Source: CAZUXY01 sp964624235
Lineage (GTDB): Bacteria > Spirochaetota > UBA4802 > UBA5368
Direction of reading: 5' to 3'
DNA length: 26,609 bases
Assembly (NCBI GenBank): GCA_964624235.1
Contig: CAZUXY010000058.1
Span: 1 to 26,609 of the forward strand
Positions 16,372 through 23,340 of this stretch are shown here, piece by piece. The position numbers and the translations under genes are program-made. The notes beneath the pieces were generated by a model, which worked only from the letters and a program-made list of their open reading frames with translations, searched no databases and had not been told where the DNA came from. How positions within the stretch are numbered: the first letter of the stretch is position 1; each line of letters opens with the position of its first letter.

Positions 16372-17208
16372 ATGATAAGAAAGATAATCAGGATTGATAA
16401 AGAGAAATGCGACGGATGCGGCAACTGCATTCCCGACTGTCCCGAGGGGGCGCTGCAGATCATCAACGGGAAGGCCCGCCTGGTAAGCGACCTGTTCTGC
16501 GACGGCCTGGGTGCCTGTATGGGAGGCTGCCCCCGGGGAGCCATAGAAATCGAGGAACGGGAGGCCGAGCCCTATGATGAGAGGAGGGTGATGGAATACA
16601 TTATCCCCCAGGGTCATGACGTCATCACGGCGCACCTGCACCACCTGAAGGAGCACGGGGAGACGGGTTTACTCTGCCAGGCCATAGAGGTGCTCGACGA
16701 GAAGGGCATTCCCGTTCCCGAACCTCTCAGGAAGCACGTTGCCCTGCCGGTAATGGCCTGCGGCTGTCCCGGTTCCATGGAGGTGGACATGAGGGACCGC
16801 CGGGAAGCGGTGAAGGAGCCACATGAGGTTTTTTCGCAGCATTCGGAACTGCGGCAGTGGCCCGTGCAGCTGAAGCTTGTGAACCCGGGAGCGTCGTATT
16901 TCGATAAGGCCGATTTACTCATTACCGCCGACTGCGTACCGGTGGCCTTAGGCGATTTCCAGCAAAAGTTCCTGAAAGGCAGGACCGTCATCATGTTTTG
17001 CCCGAAACTGGACCCTTATGTGGAAGAGTATATCGACAAACTTGCGGCTGTATTCTCGGAGCACGAGATCAGGTCAGTCACCGTACTTCGCATGGAGGTC
17101 CCCTGCTGCGGGGGCACCGGTGGGGTGGTCCGCCAGGCCATGCGGAAAGCGGGCAAAGATCTTGAAGTCATGGAATATACGGTCGGCATCAAGGGCGAAC
17201 TTTTATAA
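16372..17208 (+). CDS. 4Fe-4S ferredoxin-domain protein, probable electron partner of Hcp
   Basis: ATG 16372 with AGGAGGAA just upstream gives 278 residues. The N terminus is a ferredoxin domain: the first cluster motif is complete (Cys13, 16, 19, 23). The second reads C43-DGLGA-C49-MGG-C53, with Leu46 where the second cysteine should be. As I recall, a CDGLGAC-type motif recurs in relatives of this protein, so it may be a family trait rather than damage. The C-terminal 200 residues hold conserved-looking ACGCPGS (near 130) and PCCGG (near 245) segments that could bind further metal. Proteins of this build commonly follow hcp in anaerobes, and the 50-nt spacing and shared upstream HcpR-like promoter support one operon. 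The role is probably to feed electrons to Hcp; this is inferred from context. Confidence 0.85.
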   Translation: MIRKIIRIDKEKCDGCGNCIPDCPEGALQIINGKARLVSDLFCDGLGACMGGCPRGAIEIEEREAEPYDERRVMEYIIPQGHDVITAHLHHLKEHGETGLLCQAIEVLDEKGIPVPEPLRKHVALPVMACGCPGSMEVDMRDRREAVKEPHEVFSQHSELRQWPVQLKLVNPGASYFDKADLLITADCVPVALGDFQQKFLKGRTVIMFCPKLDPYVEEYIDKLAAVFSEHEIRSVTVLRMEVPCCGGTGGVVRQAMRKAGKDLEVMEYTVGIKGELL

Positions 17209-17253
17209 CGGCCGAAAAATATTTCTTGATCAAACCCGTGCCGGTGGAATTAC

Positions 17254-17262
17254 TGATATACT
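17254..17262 (+). promoter_or_regulatory. Possible extended -10 promoter for the YibE/F gene
   Basis: TG-A-TATACT (hexamer 17257-17262) is a good extended -10 about 55 nt before the YibE/F start. No convincing -35 accompanies it, though TTGATC lies further upstream at 17226-17231. An imperfect hairpin (GGTCG/CGACC, about 17270-17285) would fall in the leader. Confidence 0.35.
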
Positions 17263-17317
17263 GTGACGGGTCGGTGTATCGACCGTTAAAGTAATCCTGG
17301 GCGGGAGGAATTTCGGC

Positions 17318-18463
17318 ATGCGTGGATCTCGGCTGTATTCGATAACGGCGATGCTCGTCGTAATGACGGTGTTGGCCACGGGGGCCGCGCATGCGAAGCT
17401 GAATAACGATATCAAAACCGATATACGCCGTTACTGCCGCGGCAAGATCGTTAACATCGAAAAGAGTTCGATAGAGGGTGAATCTTCCCGTAAACTGGTT
17501 GAGACCAGGATACACCTGCTGATACTGGACGGGGAGCTCAAGGGTCAGCACAGGACCGCCGTCTTCAAGGGCGAGGATGATATGCCGGGGGAGATGCGGT
17601 ACCGTGTGGGTGAAAAGGTATTTGTCGGAATATCGGCCGGCCCGATGGAAGACAGTGCGGGCAGTATTTCTCTTTACGATAAGGACAACTCATGGGGTAT
17701 AATAATAATGTCGGTACTGCTCCTGTCAGTGGTTGTCGGAATCGGACGGATAAAGGGGTTTTTCGCCCTGATCTCGCTCATCGTTACCGTACTGCTGCTG
17801 TTTTTCGTACTCATACCGCTTACCCTTAAGGGATACCCGCCTCTGCCCATTACGGTAATAATTTCAATTGTTTCGGTTTTAATCACTCTCCCCGTAATAG
17901 CGGGTCTGCAGCTTAAGACCCTGGCCGCCGTCATGGGCGCTTCGGCGGGGATTGTGCTGTCATCATTACTGGCGCTGGTCTTCGGATGGACGCTGCATCT
18001 TTCAGGACTGGTAACGAATGAAATGCTTACGGTGTTTTACGCCTCCGATGTGGCGATCGACCTGAGAGGGCTCGCCCTTTCGGGTATGATCATAGCGGCA
18101 CTGGGCGCCGTTATGGATGTCTGTATTTCCATGGCTTCCTCAACGGCGGAAATTTACGCCGCCAACCCCGGGATATCCCGGAAAGAGGCTTTCCGCTCGG
18201 TCCTTACCATCGGGACCGATATTATGGGATCCATGGTCAACACCCTCATACTCGCCTACGTGGGAAGCTCGCTCTCGCTAATTCTGCTGATATCAATGCG
18301 TTTCACCCCGGACATGCCGCTGTGGATGGTGTTCAACTATAACCCGGTGCTCAGCGAAATAGTGAAATCGGTGGTGGGCAGTGTCGGCATGTTCTCGTGT
18401 ATCCCGCTGACCGCGCTCATTGCCGTGCGGCTTTATTCCAGAAGAAACGCTTACATTCGCTGA
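17318..18463 (+). CDS. YibE/F family membrane protein
   Basis: This 381-residue inner-membrane protein has a signal peptide or first helix (residues 1-26, ending AHA). An extracytoplasmic beta domain of about 100 residues follows, then some seven to eight membrane helices from about residue 125 to the end. The arrangement and motifs (RIKGFFALISL, GWTLHLSGLVTNEM, LGAVMDVCISMASS, GTDIMGSMVNTLILAYVGSSL) match the YibE/F family. Its biochemical role is not established; members are widespread in Firmicutes and anaerobes, sometimes next to metal or transport genes. ATG 17318 has GGGAGGAA at 17303-17310. It appears to be a single-gene transcript, 109 nt after the ferredoxin gene, and is followed by an AT-rich inverted repeat. 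Confidence 0.88.
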   Translation: MRGSRLYSITAMLVVMTVLATGAAHAKLNNDIKTDIRRYCRGKIVNIEKSSIEGESSRKLVETRIHLLILDGELKGQHRTAVFKGEDDMPGEMRYRVGEKVFVGISAGPMEDSAGSISLYDKDNSWGIIIMSVLLLSVVVGIGRIKGFFALISLIVTVLLLFFVLIPLTLKGYPPLPITVIISIVSVLITLPVIAGLQLKTLAAVMGASAGIVLSSLLALVFGWTLHLSGLVTNEMLTVFYASDVAIDLRGLALSGMIIAALGAVMDVCISMASSTAEIYAANPGISRKEAFRSVLTIGTDIMGSMVNTLILAYVGSSLSLILLISMRFTPDMPLWMVFNYNPVLSEIVKSVVGSVGMFSCIPLTALIAVRLYSRRNAYIR

Positions 18464-18466
18464 AGA

Positions 18467-18485
18467 CAAAAAAAGTATTTTTTTG
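18467..18485 (+). terminator. AT-only inverted repeat after the YibE/F gene (weak terminator?)
   Basis: CAAAAAAA (18467-18474) and TTTTTTTG (18478-18485) form a perfect 8-bp inverted repeat with a 3-nt loop right after the stop codon. The stem is nearly all A-T and therefore weak. It also abuts the next -35 box, so it may act as an UP-like AT tract instead. Confidence 0.3.
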
Positions 18486-18486
18486 A

Positions 18487-18531
18487 TTGACATTATTTTT
18501 AGTAATGTTAGAGTAGTCTAACTATGATAGT
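18487..18531 (+). promoter_or_regulatory. Promoter with DtxR-like palindrome for the TonB gene cluster
   Basis: A consensus -35 TTGACA (18487-18492) is followed after 16 bp by TAGAGT (18509-18514, 4 of 6). Over the -10 lies the perfect inverted repeat GTTAGA-GTAG-TCTAAC (18507-18522), whose TTAG...CTAA halves resemble DtxR/IdeR/MntR-family operators. A second palindrome, ACTAT-G-ATAGT (18521-18531), overlaps its right edge. The position predicts repression, plausibly by Fe(II)- or Mn(II)-loaded DtxR-type protein. No such regulator is in the window. Confidence 0.55.
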
Positions 18532-18543
18532 CGGTTATAAGCT

Positions 18544-18834
18544 GTGTGGTTTTCAAAGATAAAGTTGCACAGGGCGAAGACCTTTCTGGCGCTGATGTTG
18601 CTGGCGACCTCGGTTCTCACTCTGGGACTGCCGAAGGAGTTTTTCGATCCCCACGTGGGTATCGATTACGATATATTCTGCAAGTCGCTGTACTCGGTCG
18701 GACTGGAGACCCAGGAGCCCGAAAGTCTTTTTACCAGCCGGTATTTTTCCTCTGCACTGGGCAGGGTCAATGAATATATTTTTTGTGAATACACCACCGC
18801 CTCTAACATCTTAACCCGCGCACCTCCTGAATAA
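18544..18834 (+). CDS. Small Cys-containing protein A, paralogue of the protein at 20740
   Basis: I do not recognise this family. The frame gives 96 residues from GTG 18544; the start is uncertain because no good ribosome-binding site is visible. The N terminus (about residues 8-29) is one hydrophobic segment after basic residues, a membrane anchor or uncleaved signal, so the rest probably lies in the periplasm. It is clearly homologous to small protein B downstream. They share LPKEFFDPHxGIxxDIFCKxL (residues 29-49) and a C-terminal CE-x4-SN-x3-RAPP block (81-95). His37, Cys46 and Cys81 are conserved, possible metal, heme or disulfide residues. The gene is the first after the DtxR-like promoter and 153 nt before exbB. 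Its conservation and position indicate a role in the TonB-dependent uptake system, but the function is unknown. Confidence 0.7.
   Translation: MWFSKIKLHRAKTFLALMLLATSVLTLGLPKEFFDPHVGIDYDIFCKSLYSVGLETQEPESLFTSRYFSSALGRVNEYIFCEYTTASNILTRAPPE
18628..18653 (+). repeat. 26-nt direct repeat, copy 1 (inside small protein A)
   Basis: This stretch, encoding the core of the LPKEFFDPH motif, is identical base for base to 20815-20840 in small protein B and in the same reading frame. Flanking bases diverge at once on both sides. Confidence 0.85.
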
Positions 18835-18987
18835 TAACAATCATTCAATTATATCCATGGCCGCCGGTTCGATACGGCAGGTATGGGTACGCCCTGTGCA
18901 ACAGGATGCAGGTTGAACTCTAAATGTTCTGTATAATCTGCGTCGCGCTGTGATTATAAAAACTATAAAGAGTACCGGAGTCGAATA

Positions 18988-19752
18988 ATGTATGAATACA
19001 TTCATGATATAATGCAGAAAGGCGGTCCTTTGATGTGGCCGATACTGTTCTGCGCCCTGGCGGCGGTTTCCCTTGTGGTGGAACGCATCCTCTATTTTTA
19101 TTTTACCGGTGTCAAGTACGCCGAATTCAGGGAGTTCCTCGTTCAGGCGATAAAGCGCTGTAACTTTGACATGGACGTCGACAATATGCCGGGTTCAGGA
19201 ACGCCGAATGCCGTTACAAACCATAAAATCTATAAATGGATCACGCGCCAGCAGTGGAGCAGGAGTCCCTATGTGCGGCTCTTCAACGTGTATGGTGAAT
19301 ATCTTAACCGTGGTGAACGCGCCCGGGAAGAAGCGCTGAAAAGAGCCGGGTCCGAGGCGATAGAGCACATGGAGCGTTATCTGCGCGGGCTTTCCGCCAT
19401 TGCCCACATATCCCCCCTGCTGGGGCTGCTGGGTACCGTCACCGGCATCATCAGCGCATTCGCCGTTATTGCGGGTATGGGCGGGCAGGTGGACGTTTCA
19501 TCGCTGGCCGGCGGCATATGGGAGGCCCTCATCACCACGGTGGCAGGGCTTTCAGTGGCGATTCCCGCGCAACTGGCCTATATATTTTTCGAGAAAAAGG
19601 TCTCCGAACGTGTGAGCCGCATGAGCTATACCATCAGCCATCTGGATGAAGCATGTTTAGGTTCAGTTAAAACCGGGGAAACCGGTTGTCTCGCCGGCGC
19701 ATCACGGCCCGCTTTTAATTACCGTGAACGGGCGGAAGAGGAGGCGGTTTGA
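18988..19752 (+). CDS. exbB: ExbB/TolQ/MotA-family proton channel subunit
   Basis: ExbB forms the pentameric inner-membrane stator that, with ExbD, uses the proton gradient to energise TonB. The 254-residue chain has the expected topology: a first helix at about 15-38, a long cytoplasmic region, and two helices at about 135-160 and 172-195. The family signature SPLLGLLGTVTGIISAF runs into helix 2 and a Gly/Thr-rich AGGIWEALITTVAGLSVAIPA into helix 3. A short cytoplasmic tail follows. It begins 153 nt after small protein A; exbD starts on the base after its stop codon, showing tight coupling. TolQ is an alternative name, but the adjoining tonB and TonB-dependent receptor favour ExbB. Confidence 0.92.
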   Translation: MYEYIHDIMQKGGPLMWPILFCALAAVSLVVERILYFYFTGVKYAEFREFLVQAIKRCNFDMDVDNMPGSGTPNAVTNHKIYKWITRQQWSRSPYVRLFNVYGEYLNRGERAREEALKRAGSEAIEHMERYLRGLSAIAHISPLLGLLGTVTGIISAFAVIAGMGGQVDVSSLAGGIWEALITTVAGLSVAIPAQLAYIFFEKKVSERVSRMSYTISHLDEACLGSVKTGETGCLAGASRPAFNYRERAEEEAV

Positions 19753-20154
19753 ATGGAATTCATTCGAAGTAAAAGACAGCAGCCCCATATCGAAATAACG
19801 CCGCTGGTGGACATAATCTTCCAGTTGCTGATCTTCTTCATGCTGTCATCCAACTTCATCGCACCCATGCTGAAAATGGAACTTCCTAAAGCCCTGTTCA
19901 GGGAAAAACTGGAGAAGGTGGACCTGGTGGTCACGGTGAGCTCCGAAGGGGACATTTACGTGAACAAGGACAGGGTTCCCGCCGAAGAACTGGGTCAGGT
20001 ATTGAAGGAGAAGATGGCGAAGCTTGAAAAATATGACGTCATCTTCAAGGGTGATGTTTCCATGAGTTACGGCCTCTTTGTGGAAATCCTCGATACCGCC
20101 AAGCTGGCCGGGGCCACCGGTTTCTCGGTGGAACATGCGAAGAAGGGCAGGTAG
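19753..20154 (+). CDS. exbD: ExbD/TolR-family biopolymer transport protein
   Basis: ExbD is the single-helix partner of ExbB in the TonB motor. The 133-residue protein has a short cytoplasmic N terminus, one membrane helix (about 18-38) with the essential proton-carrying Asp20 in PLVDIIFQLLIFF, equivalent to Asp25 of E. coli ExbD, and a periplasmic domain. The start codon follows the exbB stop directly, with GAGGAGG inside the exbB end acting as ribosome-binding site. tonB begins two bases after its stop. All expected features are present. Confidence 0.92.
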   Translation: MEFIRSKRQQPHIEITPLVDIIFQLLIFFMLSSNFIAPMLKMELPKALFREKLEKVDLVVTVSSEGDIYVNKDRVPAEELGQVLKEKMAKLEKYDVIFKGDVSMSYGLFVEILDTAKLAGATGFSVEHAKKGR

Positions 20155-20156
20155 CC

Positions 20157-20726
20157 ATGAACATGGGATCCCTGCGATGGGAACGCCGTCTTGACCGGCT
20201 TCTGGTACGGATCGAAGAGGGACGCGCGCTTCCCTTTATTGTCACGCTGATACTCCTGGTGCTGGCCGCCGCGGTTCTGATCACGGGCGCCTTCGTGATC
20301 AAAACAGAACGTACGGTGGTCTATCAGGCGGGAGAAACGCCCCGTTATCATGTGCGCAAGGTCTCTGAAATGCCGAAGGAGATAGAGAAGGAAGAGGCCG
20401 GAAAAGAGGCGGCCGATGACACCCTGAGCGTGGAGGATATACGGCATCGGTACGTGCAGTATGTGGTGTCCAGGATCGAACAGCACAAACTTTATCCGCT
20501 CGATGATCAGAAACGCGGTCATGAGGGTACGGTAGTCGTGAGGATACACATGGCCAGGAACGGCATGGTGAACAAAGTCGGCATTCTGCAGCCGGGACGT
20601 TATCCCAGCCTGACCGATGCCGCGATAAGCAGCATACGCCGGGCGGTTCCTTTTCAGCCGTTTCCCCGGAAACTGCCCGATGAAACCCTGGTTTTAAGAG
20701 TGGAGATCCGCTTTACTTTAAGGTAG
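20157..20726 (+). CDS. tonB: TonB-family energy transducer
   Basis: TonB spans the periplasm from the ExbBD motor to the TonB box of outer-membrane receptors. This 189-residue form has a membrane helix (about 22-43) and a short charged Glu/Lys-rich linker, without the Pro-rich spacer of E. coli TonB. The C-terminal domain (about 105-189) carries the family pattern: GxVxKVxIxxxxRYPSLxDAAISSIRRAxPFxPFP and a final beta strand ending in FTL. The linker looks short for crossing the periplasm, which may mean a compact envelope or an extended helix. It is tightly packed with exbD upstream, and small protein B begins 13 nt after its stop. Confidence 0.9.
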   Translation: MNMGSLRWERRLDRLLVRIEEGRALPFIVTLILLVLAAAVLITGAFVIKTERTVVYQAGETPRYHVRKVSEMPKEIEKEEAGKEAADDTLSVEDIRHRYVQYVVSRIEQHKLYPLDDQKRGHEGTVVVRIHMARNGMVNKVGILQPGRYPSLTDAAISSIRRAVPFQPFPRKLPDETLVLRVEIRFTLR

Positions 20727-20739
20727 CGAAATAAACGTT

Positions 20740-21033
20740 ATGTTGATTTACCGAAGAAAGCACATCAGAGTACTGGCCATGGCCGTGATCGCGGTCTCAT
20801 GGCTGACGTTCTCGCTGCCGAAGGAGTTTTTCGATCCCCATCCGGGAATAAGAACTGATATATTCTGTAAAACTCTCACCTTCCTGGGGGCGGAGGTTCC
20901 CGGTGAGCCGGGTGTGTTCCTGGGAGGTCCGGTGTTCGAGAAGCGGCAGGGAGATTCGCTCCCCGGCATGAGGTGTGAAACTTCCGCGGTCTCCAACGCC
21001 ATCCGCGCCCCGCCGTATGACTTCGCCGCGTAA
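20740..21033 (+). CDS. Small Cys-containing protein B, paralogue of the protein at 18544
   Basis: This 97-residue protein from ATG 20740 is of the same unrecognised family as small protein A. A basic start is followed by one hydrophobic segment (about 9-26), then LPKEFFDPHPGI and DIFCK (26-44), a Gly/Pro-rich variable middle, and CE-x4-SN-x2-RAPP (79-92). His34, Cys43 and Cys79 correspond to the conserved residues of A. It lies 13 nt after tonB and 102 nt before the TonB-dependent receptor, so it is very probably co-transcribed with both. The ribosome-binding site is weak (AAGG about 17 nt upstream). A membrane-anchored periplasmic accessory of the TonB system is the simplest reading; ligand handling through His/Cys is speculation. 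Confidence 0.78.
   Translation: MLIYRRKHIRVLAMAVIAVSWLTFSLPKEFFDPHPGIRTDIFCKTLTFLGAEVPGEPGVFLGGPVFEKRQGDSLPGMRCETSAVSNAIRAPPYDFAA
20815..20840 (+). repeat. 26-nt direct repeat, copy 2 (inside small protein B)
   Basis: Identical to 18628-18653 and in the same frame. The identity is confined to the LPKEFFDPH core; the rest of the two genes has diverged, so codon-level identity here suggests strong constraint or local gene conversion. Confidence 0.85.
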
Positions 21034-21135
21034 CCGCACAATACATACGTATCTTGTTTTTTTCTCATCCAATGCCGTGCCGGACAGGTGGAAGGCATGG
21101 ATGTGTGGTGACTTGATTTTTCATACGGAGGATTT

Positions 21136-23262
21136 ATGAATAAGAAAATTTTACAGGGGATGTGTTGCGCCATGGCGTTTTGTTTGGTAACGGGCCCCGA
21201 CAGCGGCCGGCTGTCGGCCTTTGAGGTCGATACCGTTGCCGATGTCAAAGAAGATAAAAAAGAAGAAAAAACCGAAGAATCCCGTATCGTCGTAACGGGT
21301 ACCAGAACCAGGAAACTTATGAAGGAAGCTCCGGTCAAGACCGAGGTGGTGGACCGCGCAAGGATGGAAGCGAAGGGGGCCGGTACGCTTTTCGACGCGC
21401 TGAACGCCGAGCTGGGGCTTTTGTCGGACAACCAGTGCCAGAACTGCGGGGCCAATACAATCAGCATGAACGGCCTCGAGGGGAACTATACCCAGTTTCT
21501 TTTCAACGGGCTGCCTGTGGTTTCATCGCTCGCGGGAGTGTATTTCATGCAGCAGTTTCCCACCGAGCTGGTGGAACGCATCGAAGTGGTGAGGGGCGGG
21601 GGGTCGGCCCTGTACGGAGGCGGCGCCATAGGCGGGGTGATCAACATCATCACGAAAAAACCGGTCACCAACGAGGCCAACATCACGTATAAACATGAGT
21701 TTATCAAAGGTGATGAGGCCGCCGCCCATCTGATGTCCGGCTACGCGTCGGTGGTATCCAGAAACGGCAAGGCCGGTATCGCACTTTACGGTTCAAAATC
21801 GGAACGCGGAGAGTGGGACGCGAACGGGGACAATTATTCCGACCTTTCCCGCACCGTGAGCAAAACCTTCGGCGCCAGCGGATACCTGACGATCATGAAG
21901 AACATGGAGTTGGTCTATAACCTCTATACACTTTATGAAGACCGCAAGGGCGGCAATAACCTGGACAAGGAAGCCTTTCAATCCAACATTCGTGAAGAGG
22001 CGAAGACCAACCGTGACGCCGGCGATTTCAAGTTGGAGCACAAGGTGTCCGACATGTTCGAATATACGGTCTTCGGCGCCTTCGCGTACACCAAGCGCCA
22101 TACCTACTACGGCCCGGCCGCCGATCCGTCGGATCCCCTGAACCTGCCCGACAATGTGACCCTGTACGGCAAAACCGATAATCCCTATTATGTAACGGGT
22201 TTCAACGCCAACATCCGGCCGATAAAAGGCCACACTATAACTTTCGGCTATGAGTATACCAGCGATAAAATAGACGACGAGAACCCCGGCATGGGACGTC
22301 AGGTGGAAGAGATTTACCGGAACCACGGAGCCCTGGTGCAGTATGACTGGGACCTTAAGCTGTTGGACATAATCGCCGGCGTGCGCGCCGACAAGCACAG
22401 CGAGCTTGACGATATGGTGATAAGCCCCAGGGCCAGTGCTGTTTTCAGGCTGGGTGAGCGCGTAAGGCTGCGAGGTACCGTGGCTTCCGGATTCAAGGCG
22501 CCCCAGGTGTTCGACGAAGACTTCCATATCGAGGTGGCCCTGGCCAGCGGTTCCGGGCACAACCAGGTGATCATCAACAGTGATGATATCAAGGAAGAAC
22601 GCTCGTGGTCGTATTCCGGCGATATCGCCGTTGACCTCCGTTTCGGGAACATCCTGCTGGACCTGGGACTGGGCGGTTTTTACACCACCATCAAGGACAA
22701 GATGGAAGTTGATTACACAGCTCCTTCATATACGGTGGGTAATATAGACTATTTCTTGAGGGACAATGTATCAGGAACATCGAAGATCGCCGGCGCCAAC
22801 GCGGAACTCGGTGTTTCCATCGGCAGGCTGATTAAGTGGTCCTCGGGATTCACCTGGGTGTCCACGGCAAAGCTGCCGGAGGAACAGGTGTTCGAAAACG
22901 GGAGCACCAAAGACATACTCCGGGTCCCGAAGACCTCCGGTTTCAGCATGTTGCAGTTCTTTTATAAGACCCTTACCGCATCTCTGTCTCTGCAGCACAT
23001 AGGGAAACAGAAGCTGGAGCACGACACCGGCCTTCCCAACCTGCTGCTCGAGGAGACCGATCCCTTCTGGGTGCTGAACGCGAGGATCCAGTACCGGTGG
23101 AACATTGACGGCTCACGATACGCCGAAATTTTCGCCGGGATCGACAATATCACCGACGCCTACCAGGAGGACCTGGATAAAGGCGACACGAGGGATGCCG
23201 GGTATATCTACGGCCCCATCAAACCGCGGACATACTATTGCGGTCTGAAAATGGGCATTTAA
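21136..23262 (+). CDS. TonB-dependent outer-membrane receptor with CxxC plug motif
   Basis: This 708-residue outer-membrane transporter starts at ATG 21136 after GGAGGA. It has a signal peptide (about 1-28), a Lys/Glu-rich linker, a TonB-box-like IVVTG segment (51-55), a plug domain (about 60-175, with RIEVVRGGGSALYGGGAIGGVINIITKKP) and a 22-strand-type barrel closing with an aromatic-containing final strand. Within the plug, DNQCQNCG places a CxxC pair (Cys101, Cys104) just before NGLEGNYTQFLFNG. Similar plugs occur, as I recall, in a receptor subgroup common in Bacteroidetes, whose ligand I cannot state. Its position at the end of the small protein-exbBD-tonB cluster suggests a dedicated TonB system. 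The DtxR-like upstream operator hints at iron, heme or another metal complex; a corrinoid ligand cannot be excluded. Confidence 0.93.
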   Translation: MNKKILQGMCCAMAFCLVTGPDSGRLSAFEVDTVADVKEDKKEEKTEESRIVVTGTRTRKLMKEAPVKTEVVDRARMEAKGAGTLFDALNAELGLLSDNQCQNCGANTISMNGLEGNYTQFLFNGLPVVSSLAGVYFMQQFPTELVERIEVVRGGGSALYGGGAIGGVINIITKKPVTNEANITYKHEFIKGDEAAAHLMSGYASVVSRNGKAGIALYGSKSERGEWDANGDNYSDLSRTVSKTFGASGYLTIMKNMELVYNLYTLYEDRKGGNNLDKEAFQSNIREEAKTNRDAGDFKLEHKVSDMFEYTVFGAFAYTKRHTYYGPAADPSDPLNLPDNVTLYGKTDNPYYVTGFNANIRPIKGHTITFGYEYTSDKIDDENPGMGRQVEEIYRNHGALVQYDWDLKLLDIIAGVRADKHSELDDMVISPRASAVFRLGERVRLRGTVASGFKAPQVFDEDFHIEVALASGSGHNQVIINSDDIKEERSWSYSGDIAVDLRFGNILLDLGLGGFYTTIKDKMEVDYTAPSYTVGNIDYFLRDNVSGTSKIAGANAELGVSIGRLIKWSSGFTWVSTAKLPEEQVFENGSTKDILRVPKTSGFSMLQFFYKTLTASLSLQHIGKQKLEHDTGLPNLLLEETDPFWVLNARIQYRWNIDGSRYAEIFAGIDNITDAYQEDLDKGDTRDAGYIYGPIKPRTYYCGLKMGI

Positions 23263-23311
23263 CGCATAGGACAGTCTACACCCTTTATTCGACTCTGATT
23301 TCACACATGCG

Positions 23312-23340
23312 CCTCCCCTGTTTGGGGAGGTATTTTTTTA
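23312..23340 (+). terminator. Strong intrinsic terminator of the TonB cluster
   Basis: CCTCCCC (23312-23318) and GGGGAGG (23324-23330) form a perfect 7-bp GC-rich stem with a 5-nt loop, followed by TATTTTTTTA. It stands 50 nt after the receptor stop and ends exactly where the convergent minus-strand gene stops. No T-tract exists on the minus strand. Confidence 0.92.

Noticed and set aside
17217..17240. Shared TTTCTTGATCAA string here and, inverted, at about 26025-26037 as a common regulator site
   Set aside because: Only a short match around an 8-bp palindrome; two occurrences in 26 kb are not enough to claim an operator.
23312..23340. Bidirectional terminator for the convergent minus-strand gene
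   Set aside because: The stem is followed by T residues only on the plus strand, so it does not serve the DUF4412-like gene.
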